A stretch of DNA of 64,000 bases from Pseudopithomyces maydicus (Eukaryota > Ascomycota > Dothideomycetes > Pleosporales > Didymosphaeriaceae). The DNA is taken from NCBI GenBank assembly GCA_026873275.1, contig JANTUC010000002.1, positions 3,038,001-3,102,000 of the forward strand, written 5' to 3'. Both the position numbers and the translations under genes were made by a program. Shown here piece after piece: positions 1 through 11,832 of the stretch (the stretch's first letter is position 1; each line of letters opens with the position of its first letter). Below the pieces are notes generated by a model. The model searched no databases and was not told the DNA's origin. It worked only from the letters and a program-made list of their open reading frames with translations.

Positions 1-2031
1 CATGAAGACGTCTTACTCCAGTGCCTCGCCGCGATGAAAAATACCAAGCGATCTTGCCCCATTGCCTCACTGCGATCGCCACCTACCTCACTGCACCCTA
101 TTCGATACAAATCTAATCCACGAGAATGTATCACTGCTACTTTTTGAGCTGAACAAGAAATAGCGTGGACAACATCATCAGATCAAGTACTTAAACTTTG
201 CTGTAAAATCCCATATTCCAAAAAGACAATCGAGACGAAACAATCATGTTACTCATTGCTCTTTCTTGAATCCTAGGTGAAAATCCAGTCCTCATGCTTT
301 CAGAGAAAAGATAAACATGTGGTATCAAAGTTCTCAACTTTGGACCATTCTCCTCGTAGCAGAATACCGCAGTGAGATTTCTTCAGTCATTGCTTGATGA
401 TGTACAGTGTAAACAAACACCGCCCAAAACCCAGCGGATACAGCCAAACGAAACGCTACATGCAAGCATACTTCCGCTTCCACCCAACCCACCATTTTCC
501 CCCTCGCCAATCTCGATCGACACCCCCGACGATCCCTCCCTCCTACCGCCTCAGCCGCACATCCATGGGGTACTTTATCTCGATGAGATTACCCCATGTT
601 GCCCGTGATACTGCTGATCGCGAGTGCAGTGAAGCGAAAGGGAACCGATCAGCTGTACATGTATATATACCTATTACACATTCGAATCAGGGGTATTTGA
701 GATTGAATGTGGACAAGGGCGGATTATCAAGAAGAGGGCGACGAGAGCGGAGAAATAGCCTCTCACGATGCATGTGATTACTCCGGCGGACGCAAGATCC
801 GATTCCTGCGGATCGTATCACACGGCGGTGGGGAGATGGCGTGGAGCGTGCGGGCCGATGGATGGGACGGGTGGGGTGAGAATAGGAGGGAGGATCTTGC
901 TAGCCATGCTATGGTGCAATGGGTAGGCGTTCAGGAGTCTGTAGGGCACCTACCGTACCTACTCTACCGTACCTACGTCCACACACAGGCGTCCAGGCGC
1001 ACCCATCCAAAACAATGGAGCAAATCTGCATCTCTTGGAAGCGGCCCAGCCAGTAGTTTCCCGAGTGGATTCCATGCAGCGTCTCAAACGCCCAGGCCCG
1101 CCTCTGCGGTACCCACGGGCGCTACGTACGGGACGTTTTATGTACCTACCGCACGCACCGTACCGTCCCTACTTGCCTACATGTGTACATGTTTGCCGGC
1201 AGGCACCCGCTTTTGCTCGGCAGGCCGCTGCATCGGGCGGTACTCACCCCCATGCGGGCCTTGGCGACGCGTGGTAATATGTGGGCTAACCATGTTCTTA
1301 GCAGAAGCGAGATGACGTTGTGCACAAGCGAGTGGGTGGTTCGGACGACGAGTCCTCCCGCGTGTGTAGGTTGGGGCGGCTGAAACTGCGTGTCGTGGGG
1401 TGTTGTTTTGTGTTGGAGTCCTGGAGGGAGAGGGAGGGAGGGAGGAAGGGCAATCCGGTGGCTTCCGGTCGGTGAAGGGGTGGCTGCTGGAGATTGGGAA
1501 GGAGGCGTCGTTGTAAGAAGGCGCGTCCAACACCGATGACGCGCCGGCGGCGGCCTGAGGGACGGTGCGCGCAAAACGGCAGGCACGTAGTCAGACAGGC
1601 GTATACATGGCTAGATGCGTGAAACGGGAGTGTCAAGACGTCCCTCAGTGCCTTGTTGCAGCCGCGGAAATTTCGAAACGACGTCGAGGGCTCAGGCGCT
1701 CGGGTGGTGCGAGGCTGGTGGCAGGGGCGCGTGCCGCGTAAAGTTGCACTGTTTGGGGGCTGCACGGGCTGGTTAGCAGTTACACGACTGCGTAAGACGC
1801 CGCACCCTGAAGCACGTCCTTCCTCGCTGGCCCTTTGTTGCGGCGCTGTATGATATATTAGCCTTATGTAGGAGCATCTTGCCTTATTGTTCAGTGTCCT
1901 CATCCTTCTCCCACCAGAGCCTTCTTTGTCCGGACCAAAGCGCTCTTTGTCCCGTGCCTCTTCCAGGATAGCCCCATCCCCGGACCATTACCCTCGAGAA
2001 CAATACCATACATACCCACACCACTCCCGCC
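1..2031. other. intergenic, no gene supported
   Basis: I see no convincing gene. Open frames here are low-complexity, overlap on both strands and carry no recognisable domain. Around 950-1200 there are repeated TACCGTACCTAC-like words and CATGTACATGT motifs. The stretch just upstream of 2032 is C-rich and probably belongs to the promoter of the next gene. Confidence 0.6.
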
Positions 2032-2577
2032 ATGCTCGACGCGCTCCCGTCGCCCACCCGCTCGCTGGAGGACCTGAGCCGGGAGGAGCGCGCCTTCACC
2101 TTTGCCCACTTCACCTGCGAGCACGCCTGGGTCATCGGCAACATCCTGCGCAACGCCCTGCGCACCGCCGACTGCCCCGCCATCATCCACATCTCGCTGT
2201 CGAGCTCGCAGACGCTGTTCCACTCGCCCTCCATGCCCGGCTGCATGCCCGACGACGAGGCCCAGACCCGGAGGAAAGCTGCGACTGTCCTGCGCTGGGG
2301 CCACTCGACCTGGTATCTCAGCTGCAAATTTAACGGCGACGAGAAGCGTTTCAGCGAGCATTACGGCCTGGCCACCGACGAGCGCGCCAAGTACTCGGTC
2401 GAGGGCGGCGGGTACCCCGTCTTTGTCAAGGGGCTGGAGGGCGTTGCTGCGGCCGTCGTCATCAGCGGACTGGATGGAGAGCAGGCGCACATGGTGCTCT
2501 TGAAGGCGCTGGAGGAGTACAGGGAGCTGAGGAACGACTTCCGGAGCCCGATGAGGAGCGCGACGGTCAAGTGACTA
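2032..2577 (+). CDS. UPF0303 / GlcG-HbpS-like (DUF336) domain protein
   Basis: Single-exon protein of 180 residues, close to the usual length of the fungal UPF0303 family, whose yeast member is YBR137W (linked in yeast to the GET/Get4-Get5 tail-anchored protein pathway). The central region with RKAATVLRWGHSTWYLS followed by an Asp/Glu-rich turn and GGGYPVFVKG matches the DUF336/heme-degrading-like fold, in which the GG(F/Y)P motif is the hallmark. No signal peptide or membrane segment is visible, so it is probably cytosolic. The start ATG follows a CTCCCGCC context and the frame ends with TGA just after 2574. It converges on the aspartic-protease-like gene with a gap of about 250 bp. Family assignment is good; biochemical role is inferred only. 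Confidence 0.85.
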
Positions 2578-2821
2578 CATGGCAGTGGCAAGAAAGAGAG
2601 CGTACAGGGTTTGGGCATCGATATGCGCCAGACAGCGCAGGCGGTCCCGGCCAAGTCGAGAAACAGGAGTGCGAGTAGCAATGCAGTCAATGGCATTGCG
2701 GAGAGACTGTTTATGGTTGCTGCAAGGCTGGACGACAGTGGAGACAGGGACAGAGGACGGCAAGAGCACAAGGAGAGGTGGAAGACTTGAGTCACAGCAC
2801 GATGGTAGAAGTTCAAAGAGT

Positions 2822-4168
2822 TCAAAGATTCATTTGGTATGTGGGAACTGGCTGGAACCCAAGACGCCCATGGACAGCGTCGAAGGCGATGGAATATCCT
2901 TTGAGGAAGTTGCGTCCCGTATTCACATACGGCGGTGGCTCTTGCCTCCCAGGGGCAACATAAGAAGGCGCCATCAAGGACGAGTTCCCGACTTCAAACG
3001 AGTACGACGCCTTCACATCGCTCATCTCGCCTCCGACCACCGCACCGAAGCTGATGTCGATCATGGTGCCGTTCTTCACACGGTGCACCATCGAGCCGCC
3101 GCCCTTCGGGTTCTTGACGACCACTTCGGGAAGGGGCATGCTGTCCTCTGCGCGAATATACATTTGCGCGATCCCCGTGTCAATCAGCGCATGCCCCGGG
3201 ACACTCTGCCTCCCGTTGACGCAGAACTGCATCCGAGGCATCGCCCAGTCCCGCGGATCCCGCTCATGTAAGATTCCACGTTCTAGCTTCACGAACTCGA
3301 ACCCGCGCGTATTATTTTTTGTCAATCCGAGTTGTATACCCTTTGTTGAGACCACATAGCCTGCTTGTAATTCCTTCTGCCGCACGGCTTCCCCGTTGAT
3401 AGCATGTATATTCAAGAATGGATTTCCCCACGACGTCGCTGTTTGCTGTCCTTCGGCGTGTTTGTTCCGCCCAAATCCAACGCCCATATATGTTATTCCG
3501 CTTACGTCTCGCTCGACGGGTTTTTGGCCTCCGGGTCCAAGGGGACACTCGAAGCCGTGCTTGGATGGGTCGTACCATGGACAGATCCAGCTCTTGTCCA
3601 CGATTAGCACAGGTACCCTCGTGGCTGCAGTTGCCCCCTTTACTCCATGAAATGTCAAATTCACATCCAGATACCGGCCGACATACACGATGTTGCTGCT
3701 CGAAAGGTACTGCCGGCCAGGGCTTCCGGCATTGGGGTCGATACCTGGTAGTAGCGGAGCGCCGATGAGGAGACCAGTCGATCCTGTGTCTACCGGCATC
3801 TCGACGTCCACCCCGTCATGTCCTGCGTGGATGGTCACTTTGACCAACGGCACTTCTTCGGTCCTAAACTTATAAACGTACGGGAGGAACACGGTCTTTG
3901 AGTAGTTCGAATCGGAGCATGGCGTGACTTCGGTAATGGGGATAGAGGAGGGCGTGTGCGTATTGAGGTTCATGCTGTGGTGCTTACTATTCTTGGTAGC
4001 ATACTCCATACAAGCACCGTATACCTGACAATACAGCCCATATAACGAGGCGACAAGCGCCGCAACAAGAAGATGGTAACGATACTGCTCCAATGCACTC
4101 AGTGAATGCGCGCGCGCGCCTGCAATTGCTGTCGATGATTCAAACGTCCGCTCCTGCGCCAATGCCAT
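2822..4168 (-). CDS. membrane-anchored aspartic protease-like protein
   Basis: Single exon, 448 residues. Residues about 30-50 form one hydrophobic segment (YHLLVAALVASLYGLY), predicting a signal anchor with the bulk of the protein lumenal or extracellular. Two aspartic-protease-type motifs are visible: VDTGSTGLLIG near residue 125 and ALIDTGIAQMYI near residue 325, each with the catalytic D-T-G triad. Spacing (about 200 residues) fits a bilobal pepsin-like fold, but the rest is divergent: there is no clear flap Tyr motif or propeptide. Ends with YSIAFDAVHGRLGFQP, which resembles the last strands of pepsin-like domains (FD...RIGF). The family is seen as hypothetical proteins in fungi; substrate unknown. 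It shares a 798-bp upstream region with the divergent ankyrin-CorA gene. Confidence 0.7.
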   Translation of the reverse strand: MALAQERTFESSTAIAGARAHSLSALEQYRYHLLVAALVASLYGLYCQVYGACMEYATKNSKHHSMNLNTHTPSSIPITEVTPCSDSNYSKTVFLPYVYKFRTEEVPLVKVTIHAGHDGVDVEMPVDTGSTGLLIGAPLLPGIDPNAGSPGRQYLSSSNIVYVGRYLDVNLTFHGVKGATAATRVPVLIVDKSWICPWYDPSKHGFECPLGPGGQKPVERDVSGITYMGVGFGRNKHAEGQQTATSWGNPFLNIHAINGEAVRQKELQAGYVVSTKGIQLGLTKNNTRGFEFVKLERGILHERDPRDWAMPRMQFCVNGRQSVPGHALIDTGIAQMYIRAEDSMPLPEVVVKNPKGGGSMVHRVKNGTMIDISFGAVVGGEMSDVKASYSFEVGNSSLMAPSYVAPGRQEPPPYVNTGRNFLKGYSIAFDAVHGRLGFQPVPTYQMNL

Positions 4169-4966
4169 GTTGAAAGGCTCGAAGCTCCACTCCCAACGAC
4201 CACAATCGAGCTGTTGAAGCTCTCGCGCACGTACGTATGTATGTATTCAGGCGGTGAGGAAACCAGGGGCCGCAAGGCCAAATGTACCTATCTATGTGCT
4301 GTAGGAATATTGAAAGCACGCCGAGCTATAGCTTATTCATACGTCATCCGCGCCCTCATTCGCTGATACACACGCGTCCGTCGCGGTGAGGCGCCGCTGC
4401 CAGCACACGCGCCAGCCTTCCAAGACACCACCTCCACCGTCTGTGGTTTCAGACCCCGTCACCTTCCTGTTTTTGACCCAATTCTTCGCATGAATCAGCT
4501 CAGATTGTACGCCCCGAGGCTCACGATGTGCGGGGAAGGCACGGCAGATAAGTAGGGCCTTTGCTAGTGGTGCTGCCGGGCTGGGGCCACCATGTGGAGA
4601 CGCGGATGCGGCTGAGTGCACGTGATGGATCGTCATGGCAGGGGTTATGCGCGCCTGATCTTGGCGAGAGTGAACGTCGATGAGGTGCGAAGGGAGGCAG
4701 TGTGGTGCGATAGGTGCACTGGGGAAAACACAGGACCTTGAAGAGTCAGAATTCGGGATCCAGAGATCAACGCGACAGCTGTCAAGCTTGTATATCGTTC
4801 CGCGCAGCGTCCGCTTGTACGCAGTTTCAGTTCGATCGCGGGCTTCGAGCATGTTTGCGCCAGACGCCTGGATGCCCTGCTGCGTTGCCACAGGCTTACG
4901 ATAGAATCGACGGGTATTCGCGCTGCGGTGGCGCACGTTTTGGGTCTACAGTAGGGGCTCATAGCC
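4169..4966. promoter_or_regulatory. shared upstream region of two divergent genes
   Basis: About 800 bp separates the start codons of the protease-like gene (minus) and the ankyrin-CorA gene (plus), so both promoters must lie here. I see no individual site I would name with confidence. Confidence 0.4.
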
Positions 4967-7900
4967 ATGGCGCGATCGCCTTCTCGCTCGAGCGATGGCG
5001 GCTCTGCGCATCAGGTTCGCACAGAACCACGGCTACTCAAAGCCATAGAAGAGAGGAACAACGATGCAGCGATCGCGATCATCGAGGACGCAAAGGCGCA
5101 TTCGAGACCCACCGAGCATCTGCTGAGGATAGGGTTGATGCGCGCATCCGAGAGGGGCAATATCAGCATCGCCGAGTATGTACATGAGACTGTGGGCAAG
5201 AGAGAATGTGGCTGACCAAATATTCAGATATCTCTTGAAGAATGGCGCAAAAGCCAACGGCGCACCCGGCGGACGCGTATCGCCCCTCCTCCGCGCAGTC
5301 GAGAAGAACGACATCGGCATAGTGCGAGTACTACTGCGATACGGCGGCGATGTAGACGTATGCGATAAGCGGGGCCGCACGGCGCTCATGACGGCCGCAT
5401 GGAAGAATCACTGGCACGTTCTCGACGAGCTGCTGAAGCGGGGCGCGGATGTCAACAAAAGGGATCACAACCAGCGTAACGTGCTGCATAATCTTGCTGC
5501 GGATAAACTGTGTAACTGGGGTAGTTCGGTCATCGAATTGCTACTCCGGACTAATATCGCGATAGATGGGCCGCAGGGGCAGGATGAGACGAGGAGAACC
5601 CCGTTGCACTGGGCGGCGAGCACGGGTAAGAAAGAATTGTGTGAGATGTTACTGGCGAGAGGCGCAAATATCAATGCGGTAGAGGGGAAGGAGAAGACGG
5701 CATTGCACCTGGCAGTAACACATGGGAGGGATGATATGGTGGAGTTGCTGATAAAATACGGGGCCAACGTACATGCGAGGAGTGACGGGAAGTGGACTGC
5801 ATTGCATAATGCGTGTCAACAAGGGAGTGTGAAGATTGTCAGGACGCTGCTTGCTGTAAGTACGATTTTACGCGTACTTTTGGACAATGCATTACATACC
5901 GATAGAGCACGATTCCGCAATCCATCCACATACATTTCTCATTCAAATACCTTCTCAGACCTTGTGACTAACTTTCAATCTAGGAATCCGCCGAAATCAA
6001 CGCCCGCCTTCTCAACGGCATGACCCCCTCCACATCGCCGCCCAAAACAACCACCTCCCCATCGTAGAATCCCTCCTCGAATCCCCAGACTGCAAGCGCG
6101 CCGCCCGCGACGCCTTCGGCATAACCCCCTTCATCCTCGCCGCTAAGCAGAAAAACAAAGACATCGTAAACAAACTCGCGCCCTTCAACCAGCTCGAGGC
6201 GCTCTCCAAAGACGCGCTCTACGCCGCACAAGGCTTCCAGGGCACCATCGTCGACTTTGGAAATTTCCACCGCGAGAACCGCGTCACGAAGCGCAGCGTC
6301 TACGAGATTCTGTACGCCAAGGACCCGGTGAATCCGAGGAAGCAAGCCTTCACCGTGCTGCCGAAGCAGGAGAAGTCGGTGGATTTCCGCTGGATACACC
6401 TCCCCGCTAACAATTTAGCATGGGTGGAAGCCCTGCTGACGAAAGCGTTCGTGGAAGAGGGCGCCCACGATGTCCCCGGGTACATCGCGCTGGAACGCAG
6501 CTTCAGCCACCAGCACCGCGGGCAGCAGATCCACTCGCACTTCATGCGCCCATTGTGCATGAGCACGCCGCGGCAAGCGAGGCCGCAGGATGACTCGGAT
6601 CTCTCAGACAGCGCAGCGGACCACGGGATGCCTTCGATCGTCGTGAGTTCTAGCACTGGGGGCTTGGGTATCCATGTTGGGGGTGGCGCTCAGGAGTATG
6701 CTCAAGCGCCAATTCCGAAGGCGCCGGTGAGGACGGGCACCGTGAGCACGGATCAGACGGATTGGACGGTGGGGTCTGGGTCGACGAAGGAGCAGAAGCC
6801 GAGGGGGAAGGAGAAGCATAAGAAGATGTCGAAGTGGGGCGGGGGCAAGCAGGCCGGGGGGCGATCGGGCGGGACGGATACGCCGCCGCGGAGGGGCGAG
6901 CAGCAGCCGAGACGGCAGCCGAGTACGCCGCTGAGTGAGAGCTTGCTTCGGTCTCCTAGGAATCCTGGGAGGAAAGATGTGTCGATACTGGGACAGGGGA
7001 ATATCTTCCTGTTCATGCCGTACTTGCACTTCGAAACGGATGCAAATCGGCAGGAGATGCAGCGCGCGATATACCGCGCCCAGACGCTGAAAGAGATGGA
7101 GAAGCACGATAGGCAGTATGCGAAAGCAGCCGTGAGGCGGGCCGAGACATGCGACGAGATGTTACTCCGAGCGCATCTGGGCGGGTCAACAGCAAATCTG
7201 CACGTTCGGCGGACGCTGGATCAATTCTTTTACCACAACATCGACACACGGTCGAGAGACCAGGATCAAGTCGTGTACCGGTACCAAGCGGAGAAGGCAA
7301 AACGTTTGGCCCTCCCCGAAGACGAGATCGACCCCAAAGTCTTCATGGTGGACCAACTCTGGATGTGGGTGCTCGGCGCCGACCTCGTCATCACAGCCTT
7401 CCCGCAACGCTGGCAGCAGCCGAAGAACGACCCCCTGAACGTCCTGGACGGTGTCATCGAGCACATCAACAGCAATACGCGGGATCCCGTACAGTCGGTG
7501 TACGACCTCGCGATGATCATTGTGAACCGCTGCGCGGGCGTGTTCGATCGCCATCGCATGGGCGACGAGGATTACCAGTTTCTGGACATGTTCGAATCGT
7601 CGATTGGCGAAGCAACGGAGAAAGAAACAGGCCTATTCGAGGACTTCAACGCCGCGTCCAAGCAAGCATCCGCATGGCTCCAGCACCACCGTCGACCCAA
7701 CCGCTTCTCGCGCCACCTCGAAGCCGAAGGCCGCCATCTCGAGCACCGCAAGAAACGCAGCACGCACCCGCATCTCCACCGCCGCTCACCATCCGAGGAC
7801 TCCGCACCCCCAAATGAGTACGCCTCCAATCCCACCCTCTCCCCCTCTTCGTCGACGAACTCCTCGACATCGGCGACGAAACAGACCTCCTCACCGAAGT

Positions 7901-8816
7901 AAAAGACATCCGCGACGAAATCGCCATGATAACCAAGGTCCTCGACGACCAGCGCTCCGTCCTCGACCTGCTCGACCCCTGCCTCGCAGACATGTACCTG
8001 AAAGAGCACCGCCGCCAACTCGACCTAAAACGCCGTTTCAAAGACGCGACCTCCCTCCTCAAAAACCACGTCTCAGACCTCGACCGCATGGACAAGCAAG
8101 CCTCGCGCATCTACGAGAGCGTCACCGACCTCCTCGATCTCAAGCAGAAGCACGCCAACGCCTTCGAGGCGCGCTTCGCCCGCGACCAGGCCGCGGGTAC
8201 GGCGCGCCAGAGCCAGACCATCATGGTGTTTACCATCGTCACGATCGTGTTTCTGCCCCTCAGCTTCATGGCCGCCATGTTCACCATCAACGTGCGCGAG
8301 TTCCCGCACGAGGACGGCGGCGACCAGCCGTCGCTGCCGCTGTCGTACGTCGCCAAGTTCATGGTCGGCATCGGGTTTGCGATTTCGATTCCGCTGATCT
8401 TCGTCGCGCTGTCGCTTGACGCGATTGGCGATTTTCTGCGCGAGGTGAAGAGGCGGGTGGGGGAGCGGATGGGCCGACGGAGGAGGCTGGGGAATGGGGA
8501 GATTGGGGAGATGGGAGGTGCGGCGGAGAAGGATGGGATGGGGTTTGTGATCGAGGTCGATGCGTTGGGGGCGGCGGAGCGGGCGCTGAGTGCGAGGGGG
8601 AGGAGGAGTGTGGAGAGTTACCTTGGGGGTGGCGGGAGTACGTTGAGGGCGGTTAATAGTCGGACGACGGGTGGGGGGTCGGTGAGGATGGGGGGGATGA
8701 ATGGGGTTAATGGGAGCGTGAGGAGGGGGAGTGAGGTGAAGAGGCCGGGGGTGCAGGAGAGGGTTAGTACGGGGTTCAAGATGAGGCAGAGTTTGGATGT
8801 GGAGAGGGGGATTTGA
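4967..8816 (+). CDS. ankyrin-repeat CorA-like Mg2+ transporter fusion (two apparent 1-nt deletions)
   Basis: Model: exons 4967-5175, 5228-5855, 5984-8816, with introns of 52 and 128 nt (GTATGT...TTCAG; GTAAGT...CTAAC...TCTAG). About 1,223 residues once two single-base gaps are allowed for. Residues about 20-360 hold ankyrin repeats (TALMTAAWKNHWHVLDELLKRG, TPLHWAASTGKKELCEMLL, TALHLAVTHGRDDMVELL; also TALHNACQQGS). Next comes RWIHLPANNLAWVEALL, typical of the cytosolic domain of fungal CorA-like proteins, a basic Ser/Gly-rich linker, a long coiled helix and two membrane helices near the C-terminus (TIMVFTIVTIVFLPLSFMAA; FMVGIGFAISIPLIFVALSL). The CorA signature GMN is replaced by TIN. The conserved reading frame slips at a C5 run at 6024-6028 and again near a C5 run at 7841-7845; one extra C at each restores it. 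Probably a membrane cation channel or sensor; ion specificity unknown. Confidence 0.75.
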
Positions 8817-10535
8817 TGGGGCGGTGGTGGTGGTGGTGAATCTATGGAACGGATCAGGGGATGTTTGCGAAGCTATTGGTGGATGGAAAGGGTGGAGGGT
8901 TGCAATTGCGAATACCCCTTGTTTTTGGTCTTAGTTTGATAGCGTCGCGATGCGTGTTATGCGCTGAAAGCATGGCTGTGGCTTATGGTGGATTGTCACC
9001 TAGTAGCGAATGAATAAAAGAAAAGCGTAGCAGCGGGGCTAATGAAAAGCGTAATAGTTATGAAAATACAAGTCGCCCTTTCAATAGCTCAATGAGTGGA
9101 AAAACTTGTCGTCAACGTTGCAATCAATCACTCGATCATCGTCGTGAGAACCAGGAAGACAACCTAGACACAAAAGGTTCATCCGATAGGAACACCAAAG
9201 TAGTAGATCATTCATGTTGCAAGTCGTATTGGGTGGGAAATTTTAAATTTCATATTCAATTGCAATATAACTGTAACTCCTGTTGGGATAAAAGAATAAA
9301 GTCATGCCATTTCGTCGTTAAGTTCATTGAGGTCGAATCAGGTAGGTTTCAAGGTTACTTCTCATCATTTGCCCGACCAGTTACATAGCCCGGCGTGTGG
9401 CTGCAGGTGATACCGAGCGTCTGTTGGTAGGAGTCTTGCTATCCGAGTCGTCATTGTTCTCAGAATGGGTCGACGAAGATGATGGAGGAGAATGTCTGAA
9501 GCGTAAGTCAGCGTGTGCTCATTGCTCATTGTGGTATTTTGTGGCCTGAAGGAGGTCCGCAAGGAAACTTGGTCCAGGCAAAGAAAAATGAGTAGGTAAA
9601 GCCTTAAAAGTGGTTTGTGAAGATTCGGCGGCCGTTCTGGTTCCTTGATCAACGTGGAACAGATGGGCCTTGCCCGTAGATGGTCGTGATGGTGGTACAA
9701 ATGAATATGCGAAATGACAAATTCTAAAGAGATGCTGAAACAGGAACAGGAATATGGTATGGAAATGACCGGATATAGAACTGAACTTTGGAGGTTTAAT
9801 AAGCTTGTTAACTTGAAAACGGTCAAGGTGGAACATAGACAGATTGAACGACTACTCACTCCGCTGATTCAATACTAGAACGTGGTTAAAAAGCTGCATC
9901 GGGATTTCCATGAGTGAACGGGTCGAGTTCCGGTGGTCTACATGTATGTATGTCCTGATGGAAGCCTGGCAGTCCTAGGGCCTGATGGAAGCCTGGCATT
10001 CCTAGGACCCGATGGGAGCCTGGCAGTCCTAGGGCTTGATAGGACGTTTCCTGTGGTATTGGTATGGCTGTTGGAGCCACTAAAGAAACAAAAGAATGAT
10101 AGCATCTGCAGGTTTGCTACCTTGACAGCAACGATACAATAGATACATCTTCGAGATACAACAGCTTTACAATGTATCACATGATATATTGTTAGCAATC
10201 ATCCTTGGCCCCCACGGATGTAGGAGGCGGGCGGCTCCTGCCTGCGCTTTGTACTTGTGGGAGGTGAATCTGGTGCTGGCTGCACATTACCAACTCACTG
10301 CTCAGCCGTACATTGGAATGAAGGTAGAATCTTGCTACAATCAAACCTGGAAGTGAAGATCTTGGGCATCTGACGTCAGAATCTCTGGATCTTGCTGTCA
10401 TGGGTTGAGGTGTGGCTCAAACATTAAATCCGGGCCCACATGAACAACCTTGCGGATGCGGATAGTTCCAACCCTATGATAGGATCAGGTAGCAAGTGCT
10501 CTCAGGATGCCCAATAAAAACTCTACTCTGAGATT
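8817..10535. other. intergenic stretch with one minisatellite
   Basis: Apart from the 27-bp tandem repeat at 9954-10043, I see no gene or RNA. Short frames on both strands have no domain, odd composition and no plausible splice partners. Confidence 0.5.
9954..10043. repeat. 27-bp minisatellite, about 3.3 copies
   Basis: Three consecutive 27-bp units (9954-9980, 9981-10007, 10008-10034) and a 9-bp partial copy share the pattern C-C-Y-G-A-T-G-G-R-A-G-C-C-T-G-G-C-A-K-T and then CCTAGGR. Only a few positions differ between copies. Each unit carries a CCTAGG palindrome. The repeat is noncoding. Confidence 0.85.
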
Positions 10536-11832
10536 TCAGGTCGCAGGTGGTGTGCTGTTTGGATCATTTTGGCCTACATTCCAAGGGCCGGTATAGAAGT
10601 CCAATTCTGGCTGGAAGGGATATTCTCCCATTTTTCCATCATTAGGGGCGGCAAGGGCATGGTTCGTATTCAGATTATAACCAGAGAACGAGCCTGGGGT
10701 ATTGGCAACGGCGAAACCCTGCCATGGATCCGGGATCTTCCCTATTTGCATTTCGAAATGAGTGTTTAGATCTTGAGAATTTACGTACTCTGTATCCAAA
10801 TTTTCATCCCGTTGCTTATTAAATATTGGACCGATGTTTGGGGTATTAGACGTTTCACGAGTAGATATGTCGGATTGAAGCTTGACATGTTCTCTATGAG
10901 CGTTGTCCTGGTTCACGTCAGACACGTTTTCGAGTTTGATGAGTTTTGCATTTGCTCGCGGGACGTCATCGTAGCCCATCGAAGACCTACAAGGGTAAGT
11001 TAGTTGGTAAATCTCATTGAGAAGAGTGGATACATTCCTTCTGGTCAGGTCTGCAACCTCAAATGACTCTTTCCACTCCGTGTTGTCATTCATGTGTGTA
11101 CACTAGTTAGGTCAGATATACGACCTCATAATCCTTTTGCCGTTAGATGAGGCATACCCTTCCCTTTTGTCTCCTACATTTGTCGCATGCTCCTCTTCTT
11201 CTAGTCTCCTTGTATGCACTTCTTTCTTCTAAAGTCATCTTTCTTTTGGTTTTGGGCTGCATCGAACGACCATCATGAGCACTCCACACAAATTGCTGTG
11301 GATTTACTGCGAGAGCCTTAGGCTTGGACTGCCGGATATTGAAAGTAGTTTGGTATCCATCTACCACGGCTTCTCTCATCTCTGGAGATGTTGAGGGCCC
11401 ATGAGGTGAGACGGATATACTTTCGGAAGCTCTTCTGTCTTCTGATAGCATGTCCACGACAATCCCAGGTCTGTTTCGCTGGGACTCCTCCACTGGTGGC
11501 GACTTAGAGCTACATATCCGGGTATTACTCTCTATCGGTGTCCCATATTGCATTCGATGAAGCTCTTCGCTGAGAAAATCAATCGCAGCTTGATGTTTTC
11601 GTTCTCTCAGCGTTCTGCAAGCTGGGTAGGCAGCCCTCAGTTTTTCCGACAGGGCATCCGAATCCACCTACGCATAAACAATCAGCTGAGCTTCATGGGA
11701 CTCGTTGAACTACTAAGTATAAATAAACCCACATACCGGTTCCTTGAATACAATTCCAGCCCACGGTGGAAGTTCATCACTTGTCGCTTGCTGGCGCAGT
11801 ATGAAGTCCATCCTGGCGTTTGCCAGAACCAT
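10536..11832 (-). CDS. protein with half zinc-cluster motif (CDKC-RRQKGRC)
   Basis: Three-exon model on the minus strand: 11832-11737, 11667-11158, 11102-10536 (introns 69 and 55 nt, GTATGT...GCGTAG and GTATGC...CTAACTAG), about 390 residues. Splicing the second intron joins GACDKCRRQKGR to CTHMNDN, creating C-X2-C-X6-C. This is the first half of a GAL4-type Zn2Cys6 cluster with its basic stretch; no second half follows. It is preceded by the basic MTLEERSAYKETRRRG, a layout seen in a family of uncharacterised fungal proteins. The rest is polar and low in hydrophobic residues. Start could be the internal ATG at 11811. Likely nuclear and perhaps DNA-binding, but with an incomplete cluster the function is open. 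Confidence 0.6.

Noticed and set aside
7817..7899. Introns to explain the second frame change in the ankyrin-CorA gene
   Set aside because: The available GT-AG pairs (for example 7818 to 7884 or 7899) do not restore phase and would remove conserved DELLDIGDE; a single missing base fits better.
9365..9859. 164-codon minus-strand frame
   Set aside because: No ATG in good context, no domain, composition like noncoding flank.
10981..11034. Intron in the last exon of the half-zinc-cluster gene (GTATCC...TTGTAG)
   Set aside because: Splice-like signals exist but removal brings a stop codon in phase; reading through keeps the frame open.
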